NCBI RefSeq assembly: GCF_037300705.1
Contig: NZ_CP147776.1
Span: 5,338,857-5,402,856 of the forward strand
Reading direction: 5' to 3'
Source of the DNA: Massilia sp. W12
Lineage (GTDB): Bacteria; Pseudomonadota; Gammaproteobacteria; Burkholderiales; Burkholderiaceae_D
Length of the DNA stretch: 64,000 nucleotides
The notes below the pieces were generated by a model. That model was not told the origin of the DNA and made no database searches. It saw only the letters and a program-made list of their open reading frames with translations. Position 1 is the first letter of the stretch. Every line of letters begins with the position of its first letter. Both the position numbers and the translations under genes were made by a program. Below, piece by piece: positions 25,977 through 33,853 of this stretch.

Positions 25977-26894
25977 TTGACTCACCCTTGCCGCTATCCC
26001 AAGACGACCTTGACTACCTGGACGCAACTCACCCCCAGCCGCCTGCATCAATGCGGCAAGCTGCAGGCTTACGGCATGACCAATGTCGGGCGCGTGCGCA
26101 AATCGAATGAGGATAATTTCCTGATCGATGAAACGCTTGGCCTGTGCATCGTCGGCGATGGCATGGGCGGCCACGAAGCAGGCGAAATCGCCAGCGCGGA
26201 AGCGCTCGAAGCCCTGCGTTTTTTCATCCGTCACCGCCTTCAAACCGGCGCCGGCGCCGCGCCGCCGGATGAGGATGACACGGTGCCGGCGATCCAGCCG
26301 GGATTGCCGATCAAGCGCCCCACTGTGCAAGACGACCCCGACGCCACCCTGTCCGACGGCTCGATGCCGGCAGTGGCGACGGTGTTTGACGCCGTCGAAT
26401 ACGCCAACGCCCATCTGTACAAACAAAACCAGAGCCAGTCCATGGAAGAAGGGCGCGGCATGGGCACCACGCTGACCGGCTGGTGGCAATTTCTGCCCGG
26501 CGCCCCGGTGGTGGTGTTCCATGTTGGCGACAGCCGCCTTTACCTGCTGCGCGACGGTCAATTGCAGCAACTCACCAAAGACCAAACCCTGTACCAGCAA
26601 GCGCTTGACATGGGGCAAACCAACCACATGCCGGCGCGCAATCTCTTGCTGCAGGCGGTCGGCCCGAGCGATTACGTCAACCCGGAAGTATTTCCCTACA
26701 ACATGCAAAGCGGCGATTTATATCTGCTGTGCTCAGACGGCTTGCATTCCGGCGTGCCCGACAATGTGATTCAAGACGCCTTGCGCAAGACGCACGCCGA
26801 CAATTTGCCGCAAATTTGCGAAATGTTGATCGATCTGGCGAATCAATACGGCGGCAAAGACAATGTCACCGTCGTACTGGCGCGCCACCCCTGA
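25977..26894 (+). CDS. PP2C-family Ser/Thr protein phosphatase
   Basis: The 305-residue protein probably dephosphorylates Ser/Thr phosphoproteins with two metal ions. The family motifs are GRVRKSNEDNF (metal-binding Asp), CIVGDGMGGHEAGEIAS, MGTTLTG, FHVGDSRLYLLRDGQL, YLLCSDGL and GGKDNVTVVL. An acidic insert of about 45 residues (roughly 90-135) sits between the second and third motifs. The frame has no upstream ATG, so the best start is a TTG at 25977, with no clear ribosome site. High GC at third codon positions supports this frame from the start. A partner kinase is not adjacent; a Ser/Thr kinase gene lies at 62.1 kb. Confidence 0.88.
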   Translation: MTHPCRYPKTTLTTWTQLTPSRLHQCGKLQAYGMTNVGRVRKSNEDNFLIDETLGLCIVGDGMGGHEAGEIASAEALEALRFFIRHRLQTGAGAAPPDEDDTVPAIQPGLPIKRPTVQDDPDATLSDGSMPAVATVFDAVEYANAHLYKQNQSQSMEEGRGMGTTLTGWWQFLPGAPVVVFHVGDSRLYLLRDGQLQQLTKDQTLYQQALDMGQTNHMPARNLLLQAVGPSDYVNPEVFPYNMQSGDLYLLCSDGLHSGVPDNVIQDALRKTHADNLPQICEMLIDLANQYGGKDNVTVVLARHP

Positions 26895-26907
26895 GTCAAG
26901 CGCACCC

Positions 26908-27026
26908 TGTGGACAACGCTGTGCATAAACCCTGTAAAACCCCGTTCATAATTTGTGCATACACTGTTGAAATATTTTTTCACTGTGGATAAAGCTGTGA
27001 ATAGCAGCTGCAAAGTCTGTTGATAA
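26908..27026 (-). promoter_or_regulatory. Cluster of DnaA-box-like 9-mers upstream of the FabI-like gene
   Basis: Read on the minus strand, two exact TTATNCACA boxes (26984-26992, TTATCCACA; 26920-26928, TTATGCACA) stand with four near-matches at 26908, 26954, 26996 and 27018. All have the same orientation and fill most of the gap between two genes. They resemble DnaA binding sites, but no replication gene is nearby. Their role is unknown. Confidence 0.5.
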
Positions 27027-27040
27027 GAAAGGCAAGCGCC

Positions 27041-27811
27041 ATGCAAGACCCTTTTTCCCTGGCCGGCAAACGCGGCTTGATTCTTGGCCTGGCGAATGAA
27101 CACAGCATCGCCTGGGGTTGCGCCAAAGTCGCGCATGCGCGCGGCGCGCGTCTGGCCCTGTCCTGCCTGAACCCGAAAGTGGCCGGCTTGCTGGCTCCGC
27201 TGGCGGCCAGCTGCCAAGCCCCGCTGTTGGCCTGCAATGTGGAGCAGGAAGACGAATTGCAAGCCTGCATCGAACAGGCCGCCGCGCATCTGGGCCAATT
27301 TGATTTCATCATCCACTCCATCGCCTGGGCCCCGTTGCCGGATCTGCATGGCCGCGTGCTGGATTGCAGCCGCAGCGGATTTGCGCGCGCCATGCAAATC
27401 TCCTGTCAATCCTTTGCCGAAACCGTGCGCCGCGCCGAACCCTGGCTGGCGCCGCAAGCCAGCGTGCTGACCATGAGCTATATCGGGGCACAGGAAGCCA
27501 CCCCGCATTACGGCATGATGGGGCCGGTCAAAGCCGCGCTCGAATCGCTGGTGCGCTATATGGCGTTGGAACTGGGGCCGAAAGGCGTGCGCGTGCACGC
27601 CATTTCGCCCGGCCCGATCCCGACCCGCGCCGCCTCCGGTCTGGAAGATTTTGACGGCTTGATGCAACACGCAATCACGCACGCACCCTTGCGCCGCCTG
27701 GCCACGCTGGATGAAATCGGCAATCTGGCCGCCTTCCTGGTCAGCGATGCGGCCAGCGGTATGAGCGGGCAAACCCTGTTTGTCGATGCCGGTTTTCACG
27801 CTGTGCAATAA
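27041..27811 (+). CDS. FabI-like enoyl-ACP reductase (SDR superfamily)
   Basis: A 256-residue NAD(P)H-dependent reductase. FabI enzymes carry out the last reduction in each round of fatty-acid elongation. The nucleotide-binding segment reads GLILGLANEHSIAWG, like the FabI G-x5-S-x-A signature. HSIAWAP corresponds to the FabI strand-4 motif. SYIGAQEATPHYGMMGPVKA supplies the YIGA and Y-x6-K catalytic elements. The C-terminus GMSGQTLFVDAGFHA is typical. Several positions differ from common FabI (SIAWG for SIAYG, HYGMMGP for NYNVMGL), so it may be a second, divergent paralogue. The ATG at 27041 follows AAAGG; an in-frame TTG upstream is less likely. Confidence 0.82.
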   Translation: MQDPFSLAGKRGLILGLANEHSIAWGCAKVAHARGARLALSCLNPKVAGLLAPLAASCQAPLLACNVEQEDELQACIEQAAAHLGQFDFIIHSIAWAPLPDLHGRVLDCSRSGFARAMQISCQSFAETVRRAEPWLAPQASVLTMSYIGAQEATPHYGMMGPVKAALESLVRYMALELGPKGVRVHAISPGPIPTRAASGLEDFDGLMQHAITHAPLRRLATLDEIGNLAAFLVSDAASGMSGQTLFVDAGFHAVQ

Positions 27812-27856
27812 GGCCGCCGCCTGATTTACAATCTGTGCATATTTCAGGAGGCCATC

Positions 27857-29218
27857 ATGAAACGCCTGCTTGCATGCACTTTTTCCCTCATCCTCCTGAA
27901 CGCCTGCGGCGGCGGGGGCGGCGGCAGCCCGGCGGCCAGCAACACGCCGGCCAGCGGACAGAGCAACGGCTCCGCGCAATACGCCGGCATTTGTCAGCCG
28001 GCAGCGGAAAAATCCTGGGTGCGCGCGCATCTGGATGATGTTTATCTGTGGTACCGGGAGATTGAGGATAAACCGGCGCAGAATTACAGCACGCCGCAAA
28101 GCTATTTCGACGCTCTGCTGGTGAGCCGGCGCGACCGCTTCAGCTTCACCGCGCCGCAAAGCGATATTGATGATTTTTTCGACAGCGGCGCGGAAATCAG
28201 CTATGGCTTGAATTATCTGAAACAGGGCGAATTGATCCGCATCGCCTACAATGAACCCGGCTCGCCGGCGGAGCTGGCCGGCATCCGGCGCGGCGCCAAT
28301 CTGCTGAGCATCAATGGCGCGCCGCTGGCGCAATACAGCGCCAGCCAGCGTAAAAGCCTGCTCAATCCGCACACCCTTGGCGCCAGCGCGCGCTTGCTCT
28401 TCCAGCAGGAAGGCAGCCTCCTAGATGTCACCCTGCAGGCGCAAAGAGTGGTCAAGGCGCCGGTGCAAAACGTCAAGGTGATTTCCAGCGCAAACGGAAA
28501 ACGGGTCGGCTATTTGCAATTCAATGATCACATCAGTTCCGCCGAAAACCTGTTGCGCAACGCATTTATGCAATTCGTGCTGGCGAATGTGGATGAGCTG
28601 GTGCTGGATCTGCGCTATAACGGCGGCGGCTATCTCGACATCGCCAGCCAGGTCGCCAGCATGAGCGCCGGCCCGGTCGTGCAAGGCAAGGTGTTTGAAC
28701 GCCAGATCTTCAATGACAAACACAGCGCCTGGACCAATGACCCCGCCAGCACCCTGGGGTTTCGCAACACCACCAGCGATGGCCGCCAGCTGCCGCAATT
28801 AGCAATGAAACGGGTGTTTGTGTTGAGCAGCGCCGACACTTGCTCCGCCAGCGAGGCGATTATCAACGGCCTGCGCCCCTTCGTGCCGGTGATCACGATA
28901 GGCCGCGCGACTTGCGGCAAGCCGTATGGCTTTTATCAGGAAAACAATTGCGGCACAGCGTATTTCGCCGTCGAGTTTTATGGCGTCAATCAAAACGGAC
29001 AAAGCGTGCCGACTGAAGGCATGGCCGCCACTTGCGCGGTGGAAGATGATTTAAGCCATGCATTAGGCGATAGCCGCGAGGGCATGCTGGCCGCCGCACT
29101 CTACTATATTGAGCGCGGCAGCTGCCCGTCCGCCGCACAAAGCCGGGCGCGCCAACGCAATCTCAGCGCGGCCCTGCTGGAGCGCAGCGCCTGGCGCAGC
29201 GTCGCCCTGCGGCGTTGA
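27857..29218 (+). CDS. S41-family (C-terminal processing) serine protease lipoprotein
   Basis: A 453-residue lipoprotein. The signal ends in the lipobox LLNAC, followed by a glycine-rich linker. A helical N-terminal part (WVRAHLDDVYLWYREI) precedes a PDZ-like region (ELAGIRRGANLLSINGAPL, about 135-155). The S41 core follows: GYLQFNDHIS, ELVLDLRYNGGG, the nucleophile in SSADTCSASEAIING, and the general-base Lys in ATCGKPYGF. Several Cys in the C-terminal half suggest disulfides. It is unrelated in detail to the CtpA-type gene at 43.6 kb. AGGAGG lies six bases before the ATG. It converges with the exonuclease gene with only four bases between the stops. The substrate is unknown. Confidence 0.9.
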   Translation: MKRLLACTFSLILLNACGGGGGGSPAASNTPASGQSNGSAQYAGICQPAAEKSWVRAHLDDVYLWYREIEDKPAQNYSTPQSYFDALLVSRRDRFSFTAPQSDIDDFFDSGAEISYGLNYLKQGELIRIAYNEPGSPAELAGIRRGANLLSINGAPLAQYSASQRKSLLNPHTLGASARLLFQQEGSLLDVTLQAQRVVKAPVQNVKVISSANGKRVGYLQFNDHISSAENLLRNAFMQFVLANVDELVLDLRYNGGGYLDIASQVASMSAGPVVQGKVFERQIFNDKHSAWTNDPASTLGFRNTTSDGRQLPQLAMKRVFVLSSADTCSASEAIINGLRPFVPVITIGRATCGKPYGFYQENNCGTAYFAVEFYGVNQNGQSVPTEGMAATCAVEDDLSHALGDSREGMLAAALYYIERGSCPSAAQSRARQRNLSAALLERSAWRSVALRR

Positions 29219-29222
29219 TTGC

Positions 29223-29831
29223 TCAGGGCGTGCGCTTTAGCAAGGGACGCACGCCCCCTTGTTCCTGCCAGCGCAAATACACTTGCAGCGCAGCGTAAGC
29301 ATCATTTGCGGCGTACAGCTTTTGCGCCTCGCTTAAAGGCAATCTGGCCCAATTGCTGGTGGTGATGCTGCGCGGCTTGTGCAAATCCTGCTGCAGCCAG
29401 CGCGCCACCGCGCCGCGCGCGCCGATTTCCTGATGCCGGTTTTCACGCAATTCGCGCGATAAATCCATCACCGGATGCAATTTCCAGCCAAAGCGGCGCT
29501 GCATATGCCGCACATCGTTGCGTAAGCCAAAACCGATTTTCAACACCGCCTCGCTTTGCAATAAGTCCGCCAATTCCGGCCACAATGGCGCGCCCGGCTG
29601 CAGCGGAAACAGCCAGGCTTGCCGGGTGCTGGCCAATTGCAATAAATGCGGGCCGTCTGACTTTTCGCCTTTGACAAAGGTCGGGCGCGATTCAGTATCC
29701 AAACCCAGCATGCTGCACGCCTGCAGGTCAGGCAAAGCGGCCAACATCGCGGCCGGGCTGTCAATCCACGCAATCTGCGCCAGCGTCAAGCCACGGAACA
29801 CCGGCAGCGCGCCTTCCGCCGCCGTACTCAT
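29223..29831 (-). CDS. 3'-5' exonuclease domain protein (RNase D-like, DEDDy)
   Basis: A 202-residue single-domain nuclease. The DEDDy motifs are MLGLDTESRP (Exo I, DxE), FGLRNDVRHM (Exo II, Asp) and LYAANDAYAAL (Exo III, Y-x3-D). No HRDC domain is present, so it is shorter than RNase D. The ATG overlaps the stop of the upstream E1-like gene (ATGA at 29828-29831), indicating translational coupling. The larger open frame extending upstream lies wholly inside that gene and is not real. Substrate (small RNA or DNA) is unknown. Confidence 0.9.
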   Translation of the reverse strand: MSTAAEGALPVFRGLTLAQIAWIDSPAAMLAALPDLQACSMLGLDTESRPTFVKGEKSDGPHLLQLASTRQAWLFPLQPGAPLWPELADLLQSEAVLKIGFGLRNDVRHMQRRFGWKLHPVMDLSRELRENRHQEIGARGAVARWLQQDLHKPRSITTSNWARLPLSEAQKLYAANDAYAALQVYLRWQEQGGVRPLLKRTP

Positions 29832-30583
29832 GCGGCCCCCGCGCCACAAACCGGGCAATCCGGGTTTTTGCTGACGCGGATCGTGCTCCACTCCATGCTG
29901 CGCACATCCAATAGCAAAAGCCGGCCGGCCAGGCTGCGCCCGAATGGCGTAAGCAGCTTCAATGCCTCTGCCGCCTGCATCGCGCCGATGATGCCGACCA
30001 GGGGCGCAAAAACCCCCATCGCGCCGCAAGCCTCGTCCTGAAACTGCTGATCCGGTGGAAACAGGCAAGCGTAGCAAGGCGCATCCGCCTGGCGTGAGTC
30101 AAACACCGAAATCTGCCCATCCAGCCGCACCGCCGCACCCGACACCAGCGGCTTGCGCGCCGCCACGCAGGCCGCATTCACCGCGTGCCGGGTGGCGAAA
30201 TTATCGCTGCAATCCAATACCAGATCGGCCCCCGCCACCGCCTGCTGCAAGGCGCTTCCCTGCAATTTTTCCTGCAGAGGAATGATTTCCACTTCGGGAT
30301 TGATCTGCTGCAGACAGATGCGGGCCGATTCGACCTTGGGCAGACCGACGCGGGCGCTGGTGTGCAAGAGCTGGCGCTGTAAATTGCTCAAATCCACCGT
30401 ATCGTGATCGGCCAGGGTCAAGCGGCCCAGACCGGCGGCGGCCAGATATAAGGCCACCGGCGAACCCAGACCGCCGGCGCCGATCACCAGCGCATGCGCC
30501 GCCGACAGCGCCTGCTGTCCCTCGAACCCGATTTCATTGAGCAGAATATGGCGCGAATAGCGCAAAAGTTGTTGATCATTCAT
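29828..30583 (-). CDS. moeB: MoeB/ThiF-family adenylyltransferase (E1-like)
   Basis: The 251-residue cytoplasmic enzyme adenylates the C-terminus of a sulfur-carrier protein (MoaD or ThiS type) for molybdopterin or thiamine synthesis. Visible features are YSRHILLNEIGFEGQ, the nucleotide-binding VIGAGGLGSPVALYLAAAG, DHDTVDLSNLQRQ with the catalytic Asp and Arg, LVLDCSDNFATRHAVN, and two zinc CxxC pairs (CYAC and CPVC). No rhodanese domain is fused. The ATG at 30583 begins the conserved MNDQQLLRYSRHIL; the longer frame adds 36 unlikely residues. MoeB and ThiF cannot be separated with certainty. It is coupled to the exonuclease gene downstream. Confidence 0.9.
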   Translation of the reverse strand: MNDQQLLRYSRHILLNEIGFEGQQALSAAHALVIGAGGLGSPVALYLAAAGLGRLTLADHDTVDLSNLQRQLLHTSARVGLPKVESARICLQQINPEVEIIPLQEKLQGSALQQAVAGADLVLDCSDNFATRHAVNAACVAARKPLVSGAAVRLDGQISVFDSRQADAPCYACLFPPDQQFQDEACGAMGVFAPLVGIIGAMQAAEALKLLTPFGRSLAGRLLLLDVRSMEWSTIRVSKNPDCPVCGAGAA

Positions 30584-30755
30584 GGCTGGCAGGCAAACGC
30601 CGCATTCAAAACCCAGACTATAGCCGCAGCCGGCGCCGCCACGCAATGCGCGCAAAAAGAAAAAAGGCAAGACTGGCGATGCGCGCCGCAAAATCAGCCC
30701 GCCATGTCAGCTGGCGGCGCGCAGATCATGGCATCCGCAAGAAGCGCGGCAAAAA

Positions 30756-30854
30756 ATATGCACAGCTTTTTCCACAGATTTATCCCCGTCAATCAGCAGG
30801 ATATCCACCTCTTGCACAGCAGTTTTTCCCGACTTATACACAGCTTTTTCCACT
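30756..30854 (+). promoter_or_regulatory. Second cluster of DnaA-box-like 9-mers
   Basis: The 362-base gap between the MoeB-like and subtilase genes (30584-30945) holds no gene. Apart from the subtilase terminator its main content is this array: one exact box (TTATACACA, 30834-30842) and near-matches at 30756 (ATATGCACA), 30768 (TTTTCCACA), 30780, 30801, 30812 and 30846, all on the plus strand. Some neighbours are 11-13 bases apart, as in replication-origin arrays. The role is unknown. Confidence 0.5.
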
Positions 30855-30873
30855 GCTGCCGCCGGACTGCATA

Positions 30874-30912
30874 TGAAAAAAAGGGGCCGGACTTCCGTCC
30901 GCCCCCTTTTCA
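30874..30912 (-). terminator. Terminator after the subtilase gene
   Basis: GGGGGCGGAC and GTCCGGCCCC form a stem with a four-base loop on the minus strand, followed by seven T. It ends 34 bases after the subtilase stop. Flanking A and T runs on both sides could let it work in both directions. Confidence 0.88.
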
Positions 30913-30945
30913 CACGTCAACCCTGAGACTTCAGGCGCTGCGTAA

Positions 30946-32523
30946 TTACTTACCGCAACCCAGCGACTTGATACGGTCGTAAGCTGCTTTGGCTTGCACC
31001 AGACCGAAGCCGAATTTCACATCGCGGCCAGCTGCGCCCAGATCTTGCGCGCTCTTTTGCAGAGAAATACGCATTTGTGCAGCGGTACAGGTCGGGAAGT
31101 AGCTCCACACCAGGGCAGCGACTGCGGACACATGCGGGGTCGCCATCGAAGTGCCGTCATAGTAGGCGTAGTTGGTCGCCTTCACATTCACGGTTGCGCT
31201 TTGGCCAACTTTGGTCTTCATCACTGCGCCGTCGGTATCGCTGGCGGTGACAGACGGGATCGTGGTCACAGCCGTACCCAGGGTGCCGCCGAAGCTGCCT
31301 GCTGCATTGTTATACACAATCGCGCCCACGCCGCCGCTGCTTTGGCAGTTATTCACCTTGGTGGCGAAATCAACCGTACCGCGCTGGATCAAGCAAATCT
31401 TGCCTGCGGCGCCGGTATTGGTCTTGTCGCCGATGCCGAAGTCAAACAGTGCTGCGGTAGCGGTTTTGGCTGGCGAACCGCTCATGCCGCCCACGGTGTA
31501 AGCCACGCCTGCCACGCTGGCGGAAGATTCACGCCCTTGGCCCATCGGCACGGTGGACAACACATTGGTGCCGGGACCGGCCAATTCCACTTTGGTGTTG
31601 TATTGCGAGAAAGTGGACCATTGTTTGTTTTCGTCAATCGAACCCACCGAAATCACGCTGCTGTAGCCTGCCGGATAGGACACGGCGGTGGCTTTGGCCG
31701 GATCCGGATCATCGCCGTCATTGCCGGCGGCGGCGATCAACAGAATGCCAGCCTTGGCCAGATTGCTGAAGGTGGTGTTTTCAGACGCGCTGTAGCTCGG
31801 GCCGCCGAGGGACATCGAAACCACATTCGCGCCAGCTGCTTTACATTTGTTTGCTGCGGCGGACAGGGAAGAGGAATACGCCCAGCCGTCTTTGCCGAAC
31901 ACTTTCACAATGTGCAGCTTGATTTTCTTGTTCGGGTTCACACCGACCACGCCAACGCCGCTGTTATTCACGGCGGCAATGGTGCCGGCAACGTGGGTGC
32001 CGTGGCCGCTTTCATCGGTATACCACCAGCCGGTGCCGCTATCGTATTCGCCGGTGGCGGTGTTGCCGGTCAGATCTTCGTGCGCACGGTCATAGCCGGA
32101 GTCAATAATGCAAACCTTGCGGTTGGCGGCATTCGCATCGCCGGAGGGCAGCAGGTCGGCTTGCACTTGCTTGATGCCATACGGCACCAATTGGCCGGTC
32201 AGATACGGGGCTCCGGTGGAGGGGGTGGCGCCAGCCATCGGGTAACGGCGCACATCTTCTTCCACCACTTCAATATTCTTATTACCTTTGAGCTGCTTGA
32301 CGCTATCTTTGCTGCCTTCAATCGACACCGCATTCATGCTGTGGATCTGATACTTCACATTGGCGCGAGCAGCCAGAATCGCGCTGCGCACTTCATTGTG
32401 GGAACCGTCTTTGAAATGCACCACATAGCGGCTGTTATCTTGTGCTGCGGCCGTGCTGGAGAAAGCCATTGCGGCGAACACTGCGCTGGCGATTGCGGAA
32501 GCCTTGATGTTGAATTGCGTCAT
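30946..32523 (-). CDS. Secreted subtilisin-like serine protease (S8) with inserted PA domain
   Basis: A 525-residue secreted protease. A signal peptide (to about residue 27, STAAA|QD) and an I9-type propeptide (RYVVHFKDGS, about 32-95) come first. The S8 catalytic domain has Asp in CIIDSGYD (about 140), His in GHGTHVAGT (about 171) and Ser in GTSMATPH (about 456). A protease-associated domain (about 330-430, with ICLIQRGTVDFATKVNNCQ) is inserted between the Asn region (AAAGNDGDDP) and the nucleophile, as in some large subtilases. Several Cys suggest disulfides. GAGGG lies nine bases before the ATG, and the gene has its own terminator. A role in extracellular protein degradation is inferred. 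Confidence 0.95.
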   Translation of the reverse strand: MTQFNIKASAIASAVFAAMAFSSTAAAQDNSRYVVHFKDGSHNEVRSAILAARANVKYQIHSMNAVSIEGSKDSVKQLKGNKNIEVVEEDVRRYPMAGATPSTGAPYLTGQLVPYGIKQVQADLLPSGDANAANRKVCIIDSGYDRAHEDLTGNTATGEYDSGTGWWYTDESGHGTHVAGTIAAVNNSGVGVVGVNPNKKIKLHIVKVFGKDGWAYSSSLSAAANKCKAAGANVVSMSLGGPSYSASENTTFSNLAKAGILLIAAAGNDGDDPDPAKATAVSYPAGYSSVISVGSIDENKQWSTFSQYNTKVELAGPGTNVLSTVPMGQGRESSASVAGVAYTVGGMSGSPAKTATAALFDFGIGDKTNTGAAGKICLIQRGTVDFATKVNNCQSSGGVGAIVYNNAAGSFGGTLGTAVTTIPSVTASDTDGAVMKTKVGQSATVNVKATNYAYYDGTSMATPHVSAVAALVWSYFPTCTAAQMRISLQKSAQDLGAAGRDVKFGFGLVQAKAAYDRIKSLGCGK

Positions 32524-33853
32524 GTCTGAGTCCCTCGGTATAGATTGATTGTGTGAATAGGAGTGAAACTATCACCGCATTCTTATTTGCAACAATTGTG
32601 ACAATTTGTGATGCGTTGGACTTATCTTAAAACAGGCTTGGAAACTTGTCCACATCAAAATTACAAAATTTTTGATGGTCAAACCAGCCATATCCCAACT
32701 TTTTGCAGTGCAGCATGGTAAGAAATCTGAGGAATCTTCCCATTGCGCACTATTTTGGTGCGGATTTTCCGCCCCATTTTTGGGCGCTGGCAGCTATCAA
32801 AAAAACATTTGTTGCATTTGTCATAGTGCGAAATACGCTGCGGCGAGCGTCTTCAGATGTGATAAAGCAAGCAGCGTGCCAGCACATACCTGCAAGATGG
32901 CCGCAAATCAGGGCCAATGTCAGCAAAGTTTTAGAAAATAGGCTCTAGTTGCGTTGCAGCAATTCATTTCCACGGCAAACCCTCTGCATGCTTTGCCTGT
33001 TACATATAAAACAGGCGGGAAAATCCTTGCCACGCGGCAAAAGAACACCGCCGCACTCAGGGACGACCACGCCCATTCAGCGCATGCCCGGCTCAAGGTG
33101 CACAAAAACAGGGCAAAATGACGCGCCTCTTTCTTTGCGGAAAAGAATTGTGGATAAGTACGCCGCCGGAGAAAGGGACAGGATGTTGACAAACTGTATG
33201 CGCCAGCGCGGCGCGGCGGCGCCTGCGGCGGGGACAGCCCGGCATGCGCCATCACAAGCCCAAGCGGCGCCGGGGTTTCGGGCGTGAGCTGTGACATATC
33301 TTTTGCATGCCCTGCGCGCAAGTCGGGACACGGCTGTTTGCATACGCTGTCAATCGTGTGTGCGGCCGCCTGACGGAAAGCATCTGCGCCGGCGCGCTGA
33401 CTTGCCCGCATATCTATCCACACTGGCGCGTATTCAGCATGAGCGATTCATGATGCGGAACGGCGGCAGGCACTGGCTCATGTTGCTGTGCGCCGCCGGT
33501 CCGGGGCTGGCTTATGGCTGCGCTCAAGCCCGCCTGCGCCTTTGAGTTGCATGCTGCGGGATAGTGACGCACGCAGCAATTGAGCGGAAATAAAGAGGTT
33601 GCACACTGCTTATACAGCGATTTCCCGGATTTATGCACAAGCTTACCCACAGCAGCCGGGAGTGCGCAGGCTGTCGCACTTGTGTTTGCCACGCCGGCGG
33701 CGGGCGAATATATATCGCGCCGGCCAGCTCTGGGCTTTGCTGTGACGTCATATGGCGGCGGGGGTTTTGCTTATCCTCAGCTTATCCAGCGCGTTGCCAA
33801 CAGGCTTACCCACAAAGAGCGCGCAGATTTACCCACAGCTTTATACACAACCT
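32524..33853. other. Long intergenic region (1.33 kb) without a credible gene
   Basis: It lies upstream of the subtilase gene and downstream of the hybrid-sensor kinase gene. Open frames here (up to 167 codons, both strands) have no family signature, ribosome site or credible composition. The part next to the subtilase (32530-32850) is AT-richer and must hold its promoter, though I could not pick one; ACAATTGT-type short palindromes occur near 32590-32610. An exact reverse DnaA box lies at 33149-33157, and the right-hand 240 bases hold a larger array, listed separately. Confidence 0.55.
33610..33849 (+). promoter_or_regulatory. Third and longest cluster of DnaA-box-like 9-mers
   Basis: Two exact TTATNCACA boxes (33631-33639, 33841-33849), three TTACCCACA (33643, 33806, 33829) and near-matches at 33610, 33771 and 33782 all read on the plus strand. 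Pairs are spaced 11-12 bases (33631/33643, 33771/33782, 33829/33841), close to one helical turn. The array ends five bases before the stop of the kinase gene. It looks like a DnaA-binding or origin-type array; no dnaA, dnaN, parAB or rep gene is in the window. Confidence 0.5.

Noticed and set aside
25967-26110. An ATG-started frame (MYRFDSPLPLSQDDL...) that could be the true N-terminus of the PP2C protein after a frameshift
   Set aside because: It ends at a TGA near 26110. Third-position GC is clearly higher in the TTG-started frame, which runs without a break into the catalytic motifs, so no frameshift is needed.
29832-30077. Extended N-terminus of the exonuclease in the longer open frame
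   Set aside because: It lies wholly inside the MoeB-like gene in another frame, and an ATGA overlap start explains the gene better.
32920-33423. Minus-strand open frame of 167 codons in the long intergenic gap
   Set aside because: It has no ribosome site, domain or sensible composition, and it overlaps other equally poor frames on both strands.
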